The position numbers were made by a program, and so were the translations under genes. DNA of 64,000 bases. Origin: CAYZJR01 sp964503045. GTDB lineage: Bacteria > Cyanobacteriota > Vampirovibrionia > Obscuribacterales > Obscuribacteraceae. The stretch lies in contig CAZCZI010000027.1 in assembly GCA_964503045.1 (NCBI GenBank), positions 1 through 64,000 on the forward strand, written 5' to 3'. Below are positions 44,345 to 53,454 of the stretch, one piece after another; position 1 is the first letter of the stretch, and every line of letters begins with the position of its first letter. The notes beneath the pieces were generated by a model. The model was given only the letters and a program-made list of their open reading frames with translations. It had not been told where the DNA came from and did no database searches.

Positions 44345-46009
44345 TTACATGCGCAGGAGATATCTGTGTTCGACCGATCGCTTATTCGTGGTTTCGCCGG
44401 GGTTGTTGTCGGAGAGCGACTCTTGTTGAGACATCGACGCGTAGGAAGAAAGATAGTGCTGCACAACGGGTGATGATGGTCCGATGTGAAACATCATCGC
44501 TTTGTCTTCAATCATGCGATCTCCCACTGTAACCCGTTCGTGCTGACGCATGTGTTCGGCCCAAGACTGTACGAGATATGTCTCGACGTGTCTTCCTGCC
44601 TGTGCGAGATCTTGGAAAAGGTGCCACTGGAAGGCGCCTCCGCGGAGCCTTTGTGCTCTCAGCGCTGCCATTACTTGGGTGAATTCGGTGGTTCTTTCGG
44701 GGTCGATCAGATACTCAACCGTCACCATTACAGGGCCGTGTTCTGGCTCTGGCTCTGCTTCCAGATTGGGGTCATCCCAATGCTTCGATTGGGTGACGTC
44801 GATGCTTTCTGCAGACAAAAGAGGAAAGCGAGCGATGGCAGTGAGGCTCAAGGCAAGTGCGATTCCGGAGGCAAACAAGGGCAGAATTATGTCCGTCAGG
44901 GTCGCGATTGTGCCCCAGAAGAGACTTCCAATCGCTACGCCGCCCTGGCAGACAACAATGTAAAAGGCTAGTGCTCGCGCCCTAACCCACGAGGGAACGG
45001 CTAGTTGCGCCGCCAAGTTCAAGCTTGAGTTTACCAATATCCATGAGGCGCCACACCAGAACATCGAGATGCCGGCCGAGATCATGTCGTTTGACCAGGC
45101 AAGGCAAATTACGCATGATGAAAAGATAAGCGTGCCCATGACGCAGCAATGGTCCAGCGAAAGGATGTTGCGGATGCGCGGAAGTGTGTAGGCGCCCAGG
45201 AGTGTTCCTAAACCGAACAAACCAAGGGCGATACCATATTGTGTGGCATTGAAGTGCAATTGGTTGCGGCAAACCAGTGGTAGCAACGCCCAAAACGCAC
45301 TGGCTGAAAGAGCAAATAACGCAGCGCGCACCAAAACCGATACCAACTCAGGAGAGTGCCTGACGTATCTGACGCCATTTCTAATCGCTTCGAACACGCC
45401 TTCTGTGTGCTGAAAACCGTCTTGAGGACGGCGCTTCCAGGTCTGGAAAAACAAGATCAGCCCCAGAAATGAAACTGCGTTTGCTAGAAATACGAATGCT
45501 GGTCCGGCCTGAGCCACGAGCAATCCACCCGCGACAGAACCTAGACCGCGGGCGACATTGAAGCTGACACTGGACAGCGCTACTGCGCTGGAAAGATGCT
45601 TGCGTGCAACTAACTCGGGTGTAAGTGCATTCCAGGCCGGTGCACTGATTGCTGCTCCCAGCCCCAGTGCAAAGGTGCAGGCAATCAAAAGCCAAGGCGA
45701 AGCAAGTCCGAAAAATGCCAGCGCAGCCAGGGCCAATGCTGCACAGAACATCCAAATATGACCGAGCAAGAGCATTACTCGTCGGTCAAAAATGTCCGCC
45801 AGAGCGCCTGCGGGCAGTGCCATGAAGAAGAAAGGTGTGTAAACAGCGGTCTGCAAAAGCGCGACCATTAGCGGTGAAGAGGTCAGACCGGTCATCAACC
45901 AGGCCGTGCCGACGTCATGCATCCACGTGCCGATGTTCGAAAACAACGCCGCGAAGAAAAACATGCGAAATAGGGGCTTTCTAAGTGGCCCCATTATGGA
46001 GCACTTCAT
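44345..46009 (-). CDS. MFS exporter (EntS/MFS_3 type) with C-terminal ABM-like domain
   Basis: 554 residues. Twelve-helix MFS core of the PF05977 type (about 1-405): 'FSNIGTWMHDVGTAWLM' in helix 1 and the loop 2-3 motif ADIFDRRVML are diagnostic. The C-terminal domain (about 425-520), with VTVEYLIDPERTTEFTQVM and ETYLVQSWAEHMRQHERVT, is the ABM/EthD-like module regularly fused to these transporters. Such proteins export siderophores or small organic acids; substrate unknown. Start could also be the ATG at 45994. Stands alone on the minus strand. Confidence 0.88.
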   Translation of the reverse strand: MKCSIMGPLRKPLFRMFFFAALFSNIGTWMHDVGTAWLMTGLTSSPLMVALLQTAVYTPFFFMALPAGALADIFDRRVMLLLGHIWMFCAALALAALAFFGLASPWLLIACTFALGLGAAISAPAWNALTPELVARKHLSSAVALSSVSFNVARGLGSVAGGLLVAQAGPAFVFLANAVSFLGLILFFQTWKRRPQDGFQHTEGVFEAIRNGVRYVRHSPELVSVLVRAALFALSASAFWALLPLVCRNQLHFNATQYGIALGLFGLGTLLGAYTLPRIRNILSLDHCCVMGTLIFSSCVICLAWSNDMISAGISMFWCGASWILVNSSLNLAAQLAVPSWVRARALAFYIVVCQGGVAIGSLFWGTIATLTDIILPLFASGIALALSLTAIARFPLLSAESIDVTQSKHWDDPNLEAEPEPEHGPVMVTVEYLIDPERTTEFTQVMAALRAQRLRGGAFQWHLFQDLAQAGRHVETYLVQSWAEHMRQHERVTVGDRMIEDKAMMFHIGPSSPVVQHYLSSYASMSQQESLSDNNPGETTNKRSVEHRYLLRM

Positions 46010-46228
46010 CGTTTCACTTGCTGGTACAGCCTCCTAGCCTAGCCAAATTACTCGCGCTTCGTGATACTTATGGATTCCCGGCCAAAAGAACCTGAAATGG
46101 TTTCCCAGCCCTGAGATCGTATGGTTGTCAAGATATAAAGTCAATAGATATAAGTCTTATGCAAAGCTGAGATGTCCGGCTTCAGTACGGATATTACGAG
46201 TGCTCGAAGAGAAATAGCTTTCTTCTTG

Positions 46229-47512
46229 TCACTCGTCTTCATCGTCTTCCTGATCGAGTTGAGGCAAAGTGGCCAGTCTGGCTTCAAGCGGTGCAACCAA
46301 CTCCAAGCGATTGGTTTCTTTGTATATATCGACCAAAAGCTCGAGGGGGTACGCCAACATGTCGTCGCGTGATGATGTTTCGACATGCTCAATTACCGTG
46401 TTTAGCAGCTTTTCTGCAGCTTCCAGCTCATGTCCGGCAATTAGAATGTCAGCCATAAGCACCTGTGTTCGCAATAGATCGGAGTTGTCTTCAGGCAACA
46501 GGCGCGATTTCACAGACAGCCCACGCTCGCACCACTTTTTGGCGTCTGCCGTCTTGTTGCGATCTAGCAGTGAAATCGCGATTTTGATTGCCTGTTCGGC
46601 AACATCTAAGTTGTCTTCGCCCTGCGCTTTCTTGCGAGCTTCATACGCTCTTTGCCAGAGAGGATCAGACTTTCTGAACCACGATTGCCGATCGTAAAAT
46701 GTTGCAGCTGATTCGAGAATATCGGCTTGTTCGTTTGGTTCATCCTTGCAAGATTTGTCGGCGATTGCGATTGCGCGCGTGTACAACAAATCGGCATCAT
46801 TGTTTTTCTTTTGATGTTCTCTCACACGTGCAAGGCCGATAAAGCCAACTGCCAAACCCGCATAATCAGGCGAGAAAAGCCGCTCTCCAAGCTTGATCAG
46901 GCGTTTCAAATTGTTTTCTGCCTCAGTGAATTTATCTAGTTCTAACTGAGCGATCGAAACATGCTGCAGCGCAGAAAACATCGATGCGCTATCGGGCTCA
47001 TGCTCTTCAAGCAGTCGCAATGCTTCTGCAAATTGATTTTCTGCTTCTTGTGGATTGCCGTCGCGACGAGAGTCTTCACCAGTGTTAATCAAGTCCTGAA
47101 TGCGTTGCTTCATCTCCTCCGGGAGCTTGCTGGCGTCATCCTTTCTGGTCTTGTAGTCATCAAGCAATTGCGACATCCATGGCATCGAGGCCGGTGTCGT
47201 TTGCATGGCAGAACCTATTGCTTGGTCCAAGTCTTTCTGGCTCATCTTCTTACCATGCCGGACTTCCTGAATCAGCATCTGCGTCATCATCTTTGCAATC
47301 GGCTTCAGCGTGGCATCCGTCATAGGCAGATTCTTCACGCTTTCCAGAAGATGAGGAGGCACGGAGCCGAACATCTCATTTACCTGCTCCGGACTCTTCC
47401 AGAACTCTTTGAGCCCGTCTAAAACAAGCTTTTCAACTTCCGAGTCGGACGAACGCCGAATGAAATCCTTCATCTCATCCGGAATTTTCATGTCACCTTG
47501 AAACAGATTCAT
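46229..47512 (-). CDS. Cytoplasmic TPR-repeat protein
   Basis: 427 residues, no signal sequence. The N-terminal about 130 residues are helical and acidic (SSDSEVEKLVLDGLKEFW). From about 140 onwards there are six to seven TPR-like helix pairs of 40-42 residues (for example GNPQEAENQFAEALRLLEE, ADLLYTRAIAIADKSC), closer to the longer kinesin-light-chain spacing. The C-terminus is a short acidic tail (QEDDEDE). A scaffold role is likely; partner unknown. Next on the same strand upstream is the DUF1152 gene, 39 bases away, so they may be co-transcribed. Confidence 0.8.
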   Translation of the reverse strand: MNLFQGDMKIPDEMKDFIRRSSDSEVEKLVLDGLKEFWKSPEQVNEMFGSVPPHLLESVKNLPMTDATLKPIAKMMTQMLIQEVRHGKKMSQKDLDQAIGSAMQTTPASMPWMSQLLDDYKTRKDDASKLPEEMKQRIQDLINTGEDSRRDGNPQEAENQFAEALRLLEEHEPDSASMFSALQHVSIAQLELDKFTEAENNLKRLIKLGERLFSPDYAGLAVGFIGLARVREHQKKNNDADLLYTRAIAIADKSCKDEPNEQADILESAATFYDRQSWFRKSDPLWQRAYEARKKAQGEDNLDVAEQAIKIAISLLDRNKTADAKKWCERGLSVKSRLLPEDNSDLLRTQVLMADILIAGHELEAAEKLLNTVIEHVETSSRDDMLAYPLELLVDIYKETNRLELVAPLEARLATLPQLDQEDDEDE

Positions 47513-47551
47513 CCTCTTTCACTATTTGCGGGACCAAGGATATTTTACCCG

Positions 47552-48538
47552 CTATATCGGAATATCCGTACGCGGCAACGCCCCTACTTCGCGACGCCAA
47601 GCTTCGATTATGTCAGACACTTGCATTACCGTTTCCGACTTCAAGACATCTCGATAGTATGGTTTCGACGTTGCGACTTTGTTGAGATCGAAAAACCAAT
47701 ACAATAGTGTCAATGGTGATACCCAAACGGGCGCGGTCTCGGTTCTCGGCGTCAATATGGTTTCTCCAAAAGTTCCATTCATTGCTGCTTCGATTGAACT
47801 GGCGATGATGCTGTGCTGCAATCTGTCCATTGAGCCGTGCACCGTATGCAGTGCGCGCAAAAATGCTGATCCATAGTGCGACTTCTTCAAGCACGCACAT
47901 ACGCCTAAGAATCCGTCAGACTTGATTAGATCGGCGATCCTCCTGAGCACGTCTGCGTGTCTGACTTCGTAGCCATACCCTTCTGTTCCAAATGCAGTTG
48001 AGACAAAAATTTTCTCGCAACTTTCCAACTGCCACGCCGCGATTGTCGACACCGAGTCCATGACCGATGTAGCCGTGTTGTACTCATTGCCGATAAACAG
48101 ACCATCTACACCGCCGTCAATTCCAATCACGACATCGAGAGCGAGTTCTTTCTGCAGGTACTTATATCCGGCTGCGATTGGTCGCACGCCGGCAGGAGAG
48201 AAGCACCAGATGGAAGTCGGTTCGCCAGTTTCTTCGTGCCACCATTTCGCAACATAGAGTTCGGGGAAATAACCGCCCGGCGGCTTCTTGCAACTTTCAT
48301 CGATGCGATAAAGCTGCTCGCTGACATGCTCAGCGCCAGGCACTGACATCATGTGGGTAAAGGTGAAGTTCGCCAAGTGCACTTTGTGCCCGTCGTGATG
48401 CAGTCTAAGCGCAATCGGCAGACCGCAAACGACATCAAAGCCGCCACCGCTGCCTGCAATTAGTACCGAACTCTCCGGCTTCAGCTGGAAAGGGAGATTC
48501 AGAACCGGCTGCAAATCATGTCTCCTGGGAACAATCAC
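47552..48538 (-). CDS. DUF1152 protein
   Basis: 328 residues. The opening strand-loop VLIAGSGGGFDVVCGLPIA is the conserved glycine-rich N-terminus of DUF1152 (PF06626), suggesting a nucleotide-binding Rossmann-like fold. IGIDGGVDGLFIGNE in the middle (about 138-152) supplies further conserved acidic residues. The family has no established biochemical role. The gene is divergent from corA across 94 bases and lies upstream of the TPR gene at 46229. Confidence 0.8.
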   Translation of the reverse strand: MIVPRRHDLQPVLNLPFQLKPESSVLIAGSGGGFDVVCGLPIALRLHHDGHKVHLANFTFTHMMSVPGAEHVSEQLYRIDESCKKPPGGYFPELYVAKWWHEETGEPTSIWCFSPAGVRPIAAGYKYLQKELALDVVIGIDGGVDGLFIGNEYNTATSVMDSVSTIAAWQLESCEKIFVSTAFGTEGYGYEVRHADVLRRIADLIKSDGFLGVCACLKKSHYGSAFLRALHTVHGSMDRLQHSIIASSIEAAMNGTFGETILTPRTETAPVWVSPLTLLYWFFDLNKVATSKPYYRDVLKSETVMQVSDIIEAWRREVGALPRTDIPI

Positions 48539-48632
48539 TCATTCTAAACATCAGGACGTTCGCCGGACCAATCTGTTACACACTGTCAAGCACCTATACT
48601 TTTCGTAACGAGTGGTCATCGGGGTAATTGCA

Positions 48633-49617
48633 ATGGCGAGACGCAGTCGCAGACGCAAGAGAAAAGGTTATAGGGACTGGTCGACGATGCACCCGGGAAT
48701 GCCGCCCGGCACTCTCATGGCCGGCCCCGACGCGACCGAGTCAGACATCACGGTTTTTGCTTACGACGAAAATAACNNNNNNNNNNNNNNNNNNNNNNNN
48801 NNNNNNNNNNNNNNNNNNNNNNNNNNNNNNNNNNNNNNNNNNNNNNNNNNNNNNNNNNNNNNNNNNNNNNNNNNNNATCGACAGCTTTGAGCCGGTGCGA
48901 GATCGTTTAAGGAAGAACTTGGGAAAAATCCGCGCGTCTGGCTCGGATTATTTGGCGTACCGATTGCTTGATGGAATCATCGATGGATATTTCCCAGTTC
49001 TCGAAGAGTTCGGCGAGAAGCTGGAAGGGCTTGAAGACGAGATTCTCGAAAAACCAAGCCGAGCGACAGTCGCCCAAGTGCACGAAGTTAAACGCGACTT
49101 TCTTGCATTGCGTAGAACGATTTGGCCTTTGAGAGAAGCAATCAGCACGCTATTGAGAGACAATTCGAATTTGTTTGCAAAAGACACGCTGATATTTCTG
49201 CGCGATTGCCACGATCATACCGTGCAAATCGCTGACCTGATCGAGAGTTATAGAGAAATCGGCTCCGACCTGATGGATGTTTATTTGTCGAGCCTCAGCA
49301 ATCGATTGAGCGAAGTCATGAAAGTGTTGACTATCATAACTACTCTTTGTGCGCCACCGACTTTGGTGGCGGGTATCTATGGAATGAACTTTCGGACTGA
49401 AGTCTCTCCATTCAATATGCCTGAGTTGAACTGGTACTACGGCTACCCATGGGCTTTGTTGTTGATGTTTGTTTTGGGTGGAGGGACAATCTGGTTGGTT
49501 GCCGCCAAGGGATGGTTGGGAAGATCTGCAGATGATGATGGTGCGAGTTTGACGACTAAGACAGGACTAAATCCGACCTCGGCGACAGCGCAAACGACTC
49601 CCGCGCCGCCAGCTTAG
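48633..49617 (+). CDS. corA: CorA-family Mg2+/Co2+ transporter (interrupted by gap)
   Basis: The N-terminal fragment starts at the ATG 48633 (GGGG 8 bases upstream) and reads to 48776. The rest continues in another frame after 100 N (48777-48876). The C-terminal part holds the long stalk helix and the CorA signature GIYGMNF, with the YGYP loop (MPELNWYYGYPWAL) between the last two transmembrane helices. Comparison with the family suggests about 90-110 residues of the N-terminal alpha/beta domain are missing, so the true gap is nearer 300 bases than 100. Homopentameric inner-membrane channel for Mg2+. Gene is probably intact in the organism. Confidence 0.9.
48777..48876. other. Scaffold gap (100 N) inside corA
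   Basis: Exactly 100 N; flanks are not duplicated here. Family length implies roughly 300 missing bases, so the placeholder size is not real. Confidence 0.9.
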
Positions 49618-49657
49618 ACTGGCTCGGGCGGAGGTCCTGTATGTCGTTCGGATTGCT

Positions 49658-50611
49658 TCAAATGGGAAACTTGATTCCTTCGTTCTTTTGATCGACCATC
49701 TCACCGTCTTTGCATAAGACGATTGATTTCATTTTCCCGCCAGGACCTGCATAAATCTTTCCGTTCTTGTCACCGCCCCTGATGGCATAGTCGAGTCCTG
49801 CTCCGATTGGGCTGTATTCGACGGAGCCGGGAGGAAGATTGCCGGGAGCATCTCCCCGAGCCAGTTTGGCATTGCCCACTTTGCCTTGAATCGGCCACTC
49901 CAGGCGCTTTGTAAATGGATTATAGATCTTGCGTCCGGACTGTTTTTTATCCGGATCCCCACCGGGCAAATAGCATTTGAATTCTTCATCTACGGCTTTT
50001 GGAAATTTTCCGCTGTTTCTCTCAGCGTAGCACTCAACCGCCCATTGCACCGCGAGCATATTGCACTTGGCTAGGACGGTGTCGCTAGAGAGGATCAGTA
50101 ACACTTCCTTCTTTTGATTCACCACCGGCTTGCCATGTTCGTTGCCACCGCGGATGATGAATCCCTTTCCGTTGCCGATTGGCGAATATTCCACCGCTCC
50201 TGGTGGCACCTTGTCATCGACAGCTGCGCGTGCTGCCTTTTCTGAAGTGAGCTTGCCTAATGTCGCCCACTCTTTTTTCTTAGTGACTGGGTTTGGAATG
50301 CATGAAACAGTTAGGAACGTCGAATCATCTTGCGATCCAAAAGGAAAGAAGCTTTTGAATCTGTCGTCGATGGCGGTGGGGTACTTGCCCATATGGTGGC
50401 TTGCAAACTGCTCTGCCGCTAGCTGCACTTTGCCCATATTGCGATAGACGGATTTGCTGACGGATTTTTTCGAGTCTTTAAAAACGAGTTCGTCGCCGAA
50501 CTCCACTTGCGGCGATGCTGGTGGAACCGCTAAACATGTCAAAAGAATCGACGCCAAAAGAACCGGCGACTGTCTTGTGGAATTGCGATTGCGCCGTGCT
50601 TGCATAGTCAT
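49658..50611 (-). CDS. Secreted protein with two tandem pilin-like/unknown domains
   Basis: 317 residues with a signal peptide (about 1-34). Two copies of one domain (about 50-165 and 180-290) share: an opening helix ending in 'GKYPTAIDDRFKSF' / 'GKFPKAVDEEFKCY', an 'NP-x-T-K-[KR]-x-EW' strand, a lysine/alanine helix, and 'PPGAVEYSPIG-x-G...IRGG'. The helix-then-GKYP pattern recalls type II pseudopilin C-terminal halves, but the pilin leader is absent, so I leave it unassigned. Starts 25 bases from the divergent DUF1643 gene, so promoters must overlap. Confidence 0.75.
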   Translation of the reverse strand: MTMQARRNRNSTRQSPVLLASILLTCLAVPPASPQVEFGDELVFKDSKKSVSKSVYRNMGKVQLAAEQFASHHMGKYPTAIDDRFKSFFPFGSQDDSTFLTVSCIPNPVTKKKEWATLGKLTSEKAARAAVDDKVPPGAVEYSPIGNGKGFIIRGGNEHGKPVVNQKKEVLLILSSDTVLAKCNMLAVQWAVECYAERNSGKFPKAVDEEFKCYLPGGDPDKKQSGRKIYNPFTKRLEWPIQGKVGNAKLARGDAPGNLPPGSVEYSPIGAGLDYAIRGGDKNGKIYAGPGGKMKSIVLCKDGEMVDQKNEGIKFPI

Positions 50612-50636
50612 AAGAATGGGTACTTAGAGATCGAAT

Positions 50637-51161
50637 ATGAATTCGACTATGGACAAATCTTATCGCATTTCGAGGGGTTCGGAAGAATCCGGGGCTGTCT
50701 TTGACAATGACGGCACATATCGCTATCTGTTGTGGCGGCAGCACTTACGTGCCCGACGACCGGCTACCGTGCTCTTCATCATGCTGAATCCTTCTTCCGC
50801 TGACGAAGTAACCAATGACCCTACCATCGCTCGGTGTGCGCAGTTGTCTAAGATATGGGGTTTTCAACGTGCTGAAGTAGTCAATCTGTTCGCGTTCAAA
50901 GCAACTCAACCGCGGGTGCTGCGACAGGCGACTGATCCCGTTGGCCCACACAACAATCACTTCATTCTGGAGGCGGCCCGGAGGGCAGATTGCATAATTG
51001 CGGCATGGGGCAATCATGGAAATCTTCTTGCTCGCGATCAGGAAGTCTTGCGCTTGATTGAGGATCGGCATCAAATATGGTGCTTTGGAAAAACTAAGAA
51101 TGGTTCACCAAAGCATCCGCTTTATCTTGGGTACGGTGTACGACCGTCTCGGCTTTGCTAA
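50637..51161 (+). CDS. DUF1643 protein
   Basis: 174 residues. The core phrase VLFIMLNPSSADEVTNDPTI (about 45-64) is the DUF1643 (PF07799) signature, followed by 'NLFAFKATQP' and a CIIAAWGNHG strand. Found across bacteria, often in accessory gene sets; activity unknown. The first ATG (50637) has only weak ribosome-binding complementarity; the ATG at 50649 is an alternative. The gene ends 13 bases before the convergent pyrG stop. Confidence 0.82.
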   Translation: MNSTMDKSYRISRGSEESGAVFDNDGTYRYLLWRQHLRARRPATVLFIMLNPSSADEVTNDPTIARCAQLSKIWGFQRAEVVNLFAFKATQPRVLRQATDPVGPHNNHFILEAARRADCIIAAWGNHGNLLARDQEVLRLIEDRHQIWCFGKTKNGSPKHPLYLGYGVRPSRLC

Positions 51162-51174
51162 AGCTTGGAGTTGT

Positions 51175-52839
51175 CTACGCAGTTCGTGGAGCCACTGCCT
51201 GCCCGCCTTTCACAGCGGAGGTGTCGGGTGGTTTGCTTGCATGTTCTTGAATCATCGCGTCTACCAAACCGACAAACAATGGATGTGGGTTGTCAGGCCG
51301 AGACTTGAGTTCGGGGTGGAATTGGCATGCCACGAAGTATGGATGATCGTTGAGCTCGATCATCTCAACCAGCCGTCCATCAGGCGACAATCCTGAGAAG
51401 ATCAAGCCGCATTTCGACAGGGCCTCGCGATGATTGTTGTTGACCTCGTAGCGATGCCTGTGACGTTCCGAAATTGCAGATTGACCATAGACTTGCGCTG
51501 CCTTGCTGCCTTCTTGCAAGTTGCAGGGGTATTTGCCGAGGCGCATGGTTCCACCTTTAAGAACCACATTATGTTGATCGGGCATCAAGTCGATAACCGG
51601 ATAAGGCGATGACGGATTGAACTCGGTCGAGTGCGCACCTTCCATGCCGGCAACGTTTCGCGCAAATTCAATTACCGCGGTTTGCATTCCCAGGCACAAT
51701 CCCAAGTAGGGAATCTTTTTAGTTCTTGCATATGTCGCGGCTTGAATCTTTCCTTCCACCCCGCGATCGCCGAAGCCACCAGGCACAAGAATTCCATCTA
51801 CATCTGACAGATACTCTTCGGTTCCATGCTTCTCGATATCTTCCGACAACACCCATTTGATTGTTACTGCCGCTCCGAGTTTGGCACCGGCGTGTTTTAG
51901 CGACTCTACAACAGATATGTAAGCATCGGACAACATCACATATTTGCCGACTATAGCAACGGTCACTGCTTTGCTCGGTCGCTTCACGCGCTCGACCAAT
52001 TCCTTCCACTCAGTCAAATCAGGTGGTGTGTTGGGCAGATGCAGGCGTTCCAAAACTCTGTCGGCGAGCCCTTCTTGCTCCAGGAATATCGGTACCTCAT
52101 ACAGATGCTGCACATCTTTGCATACGATTACGGCGTTGATGTCGACGTCGGTAAACAGCGAAAGCTTCTCTTTAATGGAAGGAGAAAGCGCCTTTTCGGT
52201 TCGGCAGGCGAGAATATCGGGCTGAATACCACGGCTTCTCAACGTGTCCACACTGTGCTGAGTAGGCTTCGTCTTCAGCTCGTTGGTCGTACGCAAGCTC
52301 GGAATCATGGTCACATGAATATAGCAAACATGATCTCTGCCTATGTCTTTTCGCATTTGGCGAATCGCTTCAAGGAAAATCAGGCTCTCGATGTCACCGA
52401 CCGTTCCTCCCACCTCAACAATCACAGTGTCTGCCTGCGAGCCCTGAGCGGCTTTGCGCAAGAAGTTCTTAATCTCGTTTGTGACGTGTGGAATCATCTG
52501 AACCGTTCCGCCCAGATAATCGCCGCGCCTTTCTTTTTCCAAAACGCTCTTATAGATGGAGCCAGCCGTGACGTTGTTCATGCGGCTCAGATCTATATTT
52601 ATAAAGCGCTCATAGTGCCCTAAATCGAGGTCGGTTTCGGCGCCGTCTTCAGTGACGAACACTTCGCCGTGCTGATATGGGCTCATGGTGCCTGGATCGA
52701 CATTGAGGTAGGGGTCAAGTTTGACGATTGTGGTGGTCAAACCTCTCGCTCTAAGCAACCGACCTAGAGAGGCAGCGAGTATGCCTTTTCCCAATGAAGA
52801 GACCACTCCACCGGTAACAAATACATACCTGGTGTTCAT
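51175..52839 (-). CDS. pyrG: CTP synthase
   Basis: 554 residues from the ATG at 52839, which has AGGAGG about 4 bases upstream and begins the invariant N-terminus MNTRYVFVTGGVVSSLGKG; any upstream extension is spurious. Synthetase domain about 1-270: P-loop GGVVSSLGKG, LDPYLNVDPGTMSPYQHGEVFV. Glutaminase (GATase 1) domain about 295-535: GGFGDRGVEGK, the nucleophile Cys in YLGLCLGMQ and the His-Glu pair in CQFHPE. Makes CTP from UTP, ATP and glutamine; cytoplasmic, essential. Lies downstream of gatC on the same strand but 234 bases away, so it probably has its own promoter. Confidence 0.97.
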   Translation of the reverse strand: MNTRYVFVTGGVVSSLGKGILAASLGRLLRARGLTTTIVKLDPYLNVDPGTMSPYQHGEVFVTEDGAETDLDLGHYERFINIDLSRMNNVTAGSIYKSVLEKERRGDYLGGTVQMIPHVTNEIKNFLRKAAQGSQADTVIVEVGGTVGDIESLIFLEAIRQMRKDIGRDHVCYIHVTMIPSLRTTNELKTKPTQHSVDTLRSRGIQPDILACRTEKALSPSIKEKLSLFTDVDINAVIVCKDVQHLYEVPIFLEQEGLADRVLERLHLPNTPPDLTEWKELVERVKRPSKAVTVAIVGKYVMLSDAYISVVESLKHAGAKLGAAVTIKWVLSEDIEKHGTEEYLSDVDGILVPGGFGDRGVEGKIQAATYARTKKIPYLGLCLGMQTAVIEFARNVAGMEGAHSTEFNPSSPYPVIDLMPDQHNVVLKGGTMRLGKYPCNLQEGSKAAQVYGQSAISERHRHRYEVNNNHREALSKCGLIFSGLSPDGRLVEMIELNDHPYFVACQFHPELKSRPDNPHPLFVGLVDAMIQEHASKPPDTSAVKGGQAVAPRTA

Positions 52840-52963
52840 ACCGCCTCCTGTGCGCGACTTTGCCTGCGCGGACTTCCAACCAATAATATAAGCGATCTCG
52901 ACGCAAGTCCGACAGCGTCTTCGAAAGTCGCCAAAATACAAAAGAAATTAGTAGTTTGATTTG

Positions 52964-52987
52964 GTGGGGGCAACCCCACTGCTTTTT
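52964..52987 (+). other. GNRA-loop hairpin with T-run between gatC and pyrG
   Basis: GTGGGG (52964-52969) and CCCCAC (52974-52979) pair around GCAA, followed after three bases by TTTTT (52983-52987). As an intrinsic terminator it would act only on the plus strand, where no gene precedes it. On the minus strand it would be a hairpin in the region leading to pyrG. Confidence 0.4.
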
Positions 52988-53073
52988 GTATATGCGTCAA
53001 GGGGGATGGGAGGGGGAGCTTTTCTTGCTTTGAGAGCCGCTTCCCGTACCATATCCTTTGACTAATCATGGAG

Positions 53074-53358
53074 CTATTCCCCTATCTTCGGAACGCGGAA
53101 GAAGGATTTCTCTCTATCGGGCGCGGTTTTGAGCAATGCCTCGTGCCCTGGCGGTGTTTGGACTACGTCGTCACGCATGACGTTGACGACCGGCAGCGCA
53201 TGCGACATCGGCTCGACGCCTGTGGTGTCTACGGCAGCGAGCTCGTCGAAATAACCGATAATGCGTCCCAGTTGTTCGGTGTAGAGACTCTTCTCCTGGT
53301 CGCTTAGAGTTAATCTAGCGAGTTTGGCGATATGCTCTACGTCTGCGGAAGATATCAT
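53074..53358 (-). CDS. gatC: Asp/Glu-tRNA amidotransferase subunit C
   Basis: 94 residues from the ATG at 53358. The GatC pattern is clear: ADVEHIAKLARLTLSDQE at the N-terminus, the middle LxxIIGYFDELAAVDTTGVEPM, the 'LRDDVV' equivalent (MRDDVVQ) and a C-terminal FRVPKIGE that wraps around GatA. GatCAB converts misacylated Glu-tRNA(Gln) or Asp-tRNA(Asn) to the correct aminoacyl-tRNA. GatA and GatB are not in the window, so the operon is split here. Confidence 0.95.
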   Translation of the reverse strand: MISSADVEHIAKLARLTLSDQEKSLYTEQLGRIIGYFDELAAVDTTGVEPMSHALPVVNVMRDDVVQTPPGHEALLKTAPDREKSFFRVPKIGE

Positions 53359-53454
53359 CAATCTTCTATATTCTTTCCTGAAGGAAACCAGTAAAGACCG
53401 GGCTTTCTGATCAATATTCTGCTATTCTCGCAGAAAGGACGCAAGAATTGAAAC

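Noticed and set aside
46141..46392. Small minus-strand frame before the TPR gene end
   Set aside because: Overlaps the acidic C-terminus of the TPR gene in another frame and has no start context.
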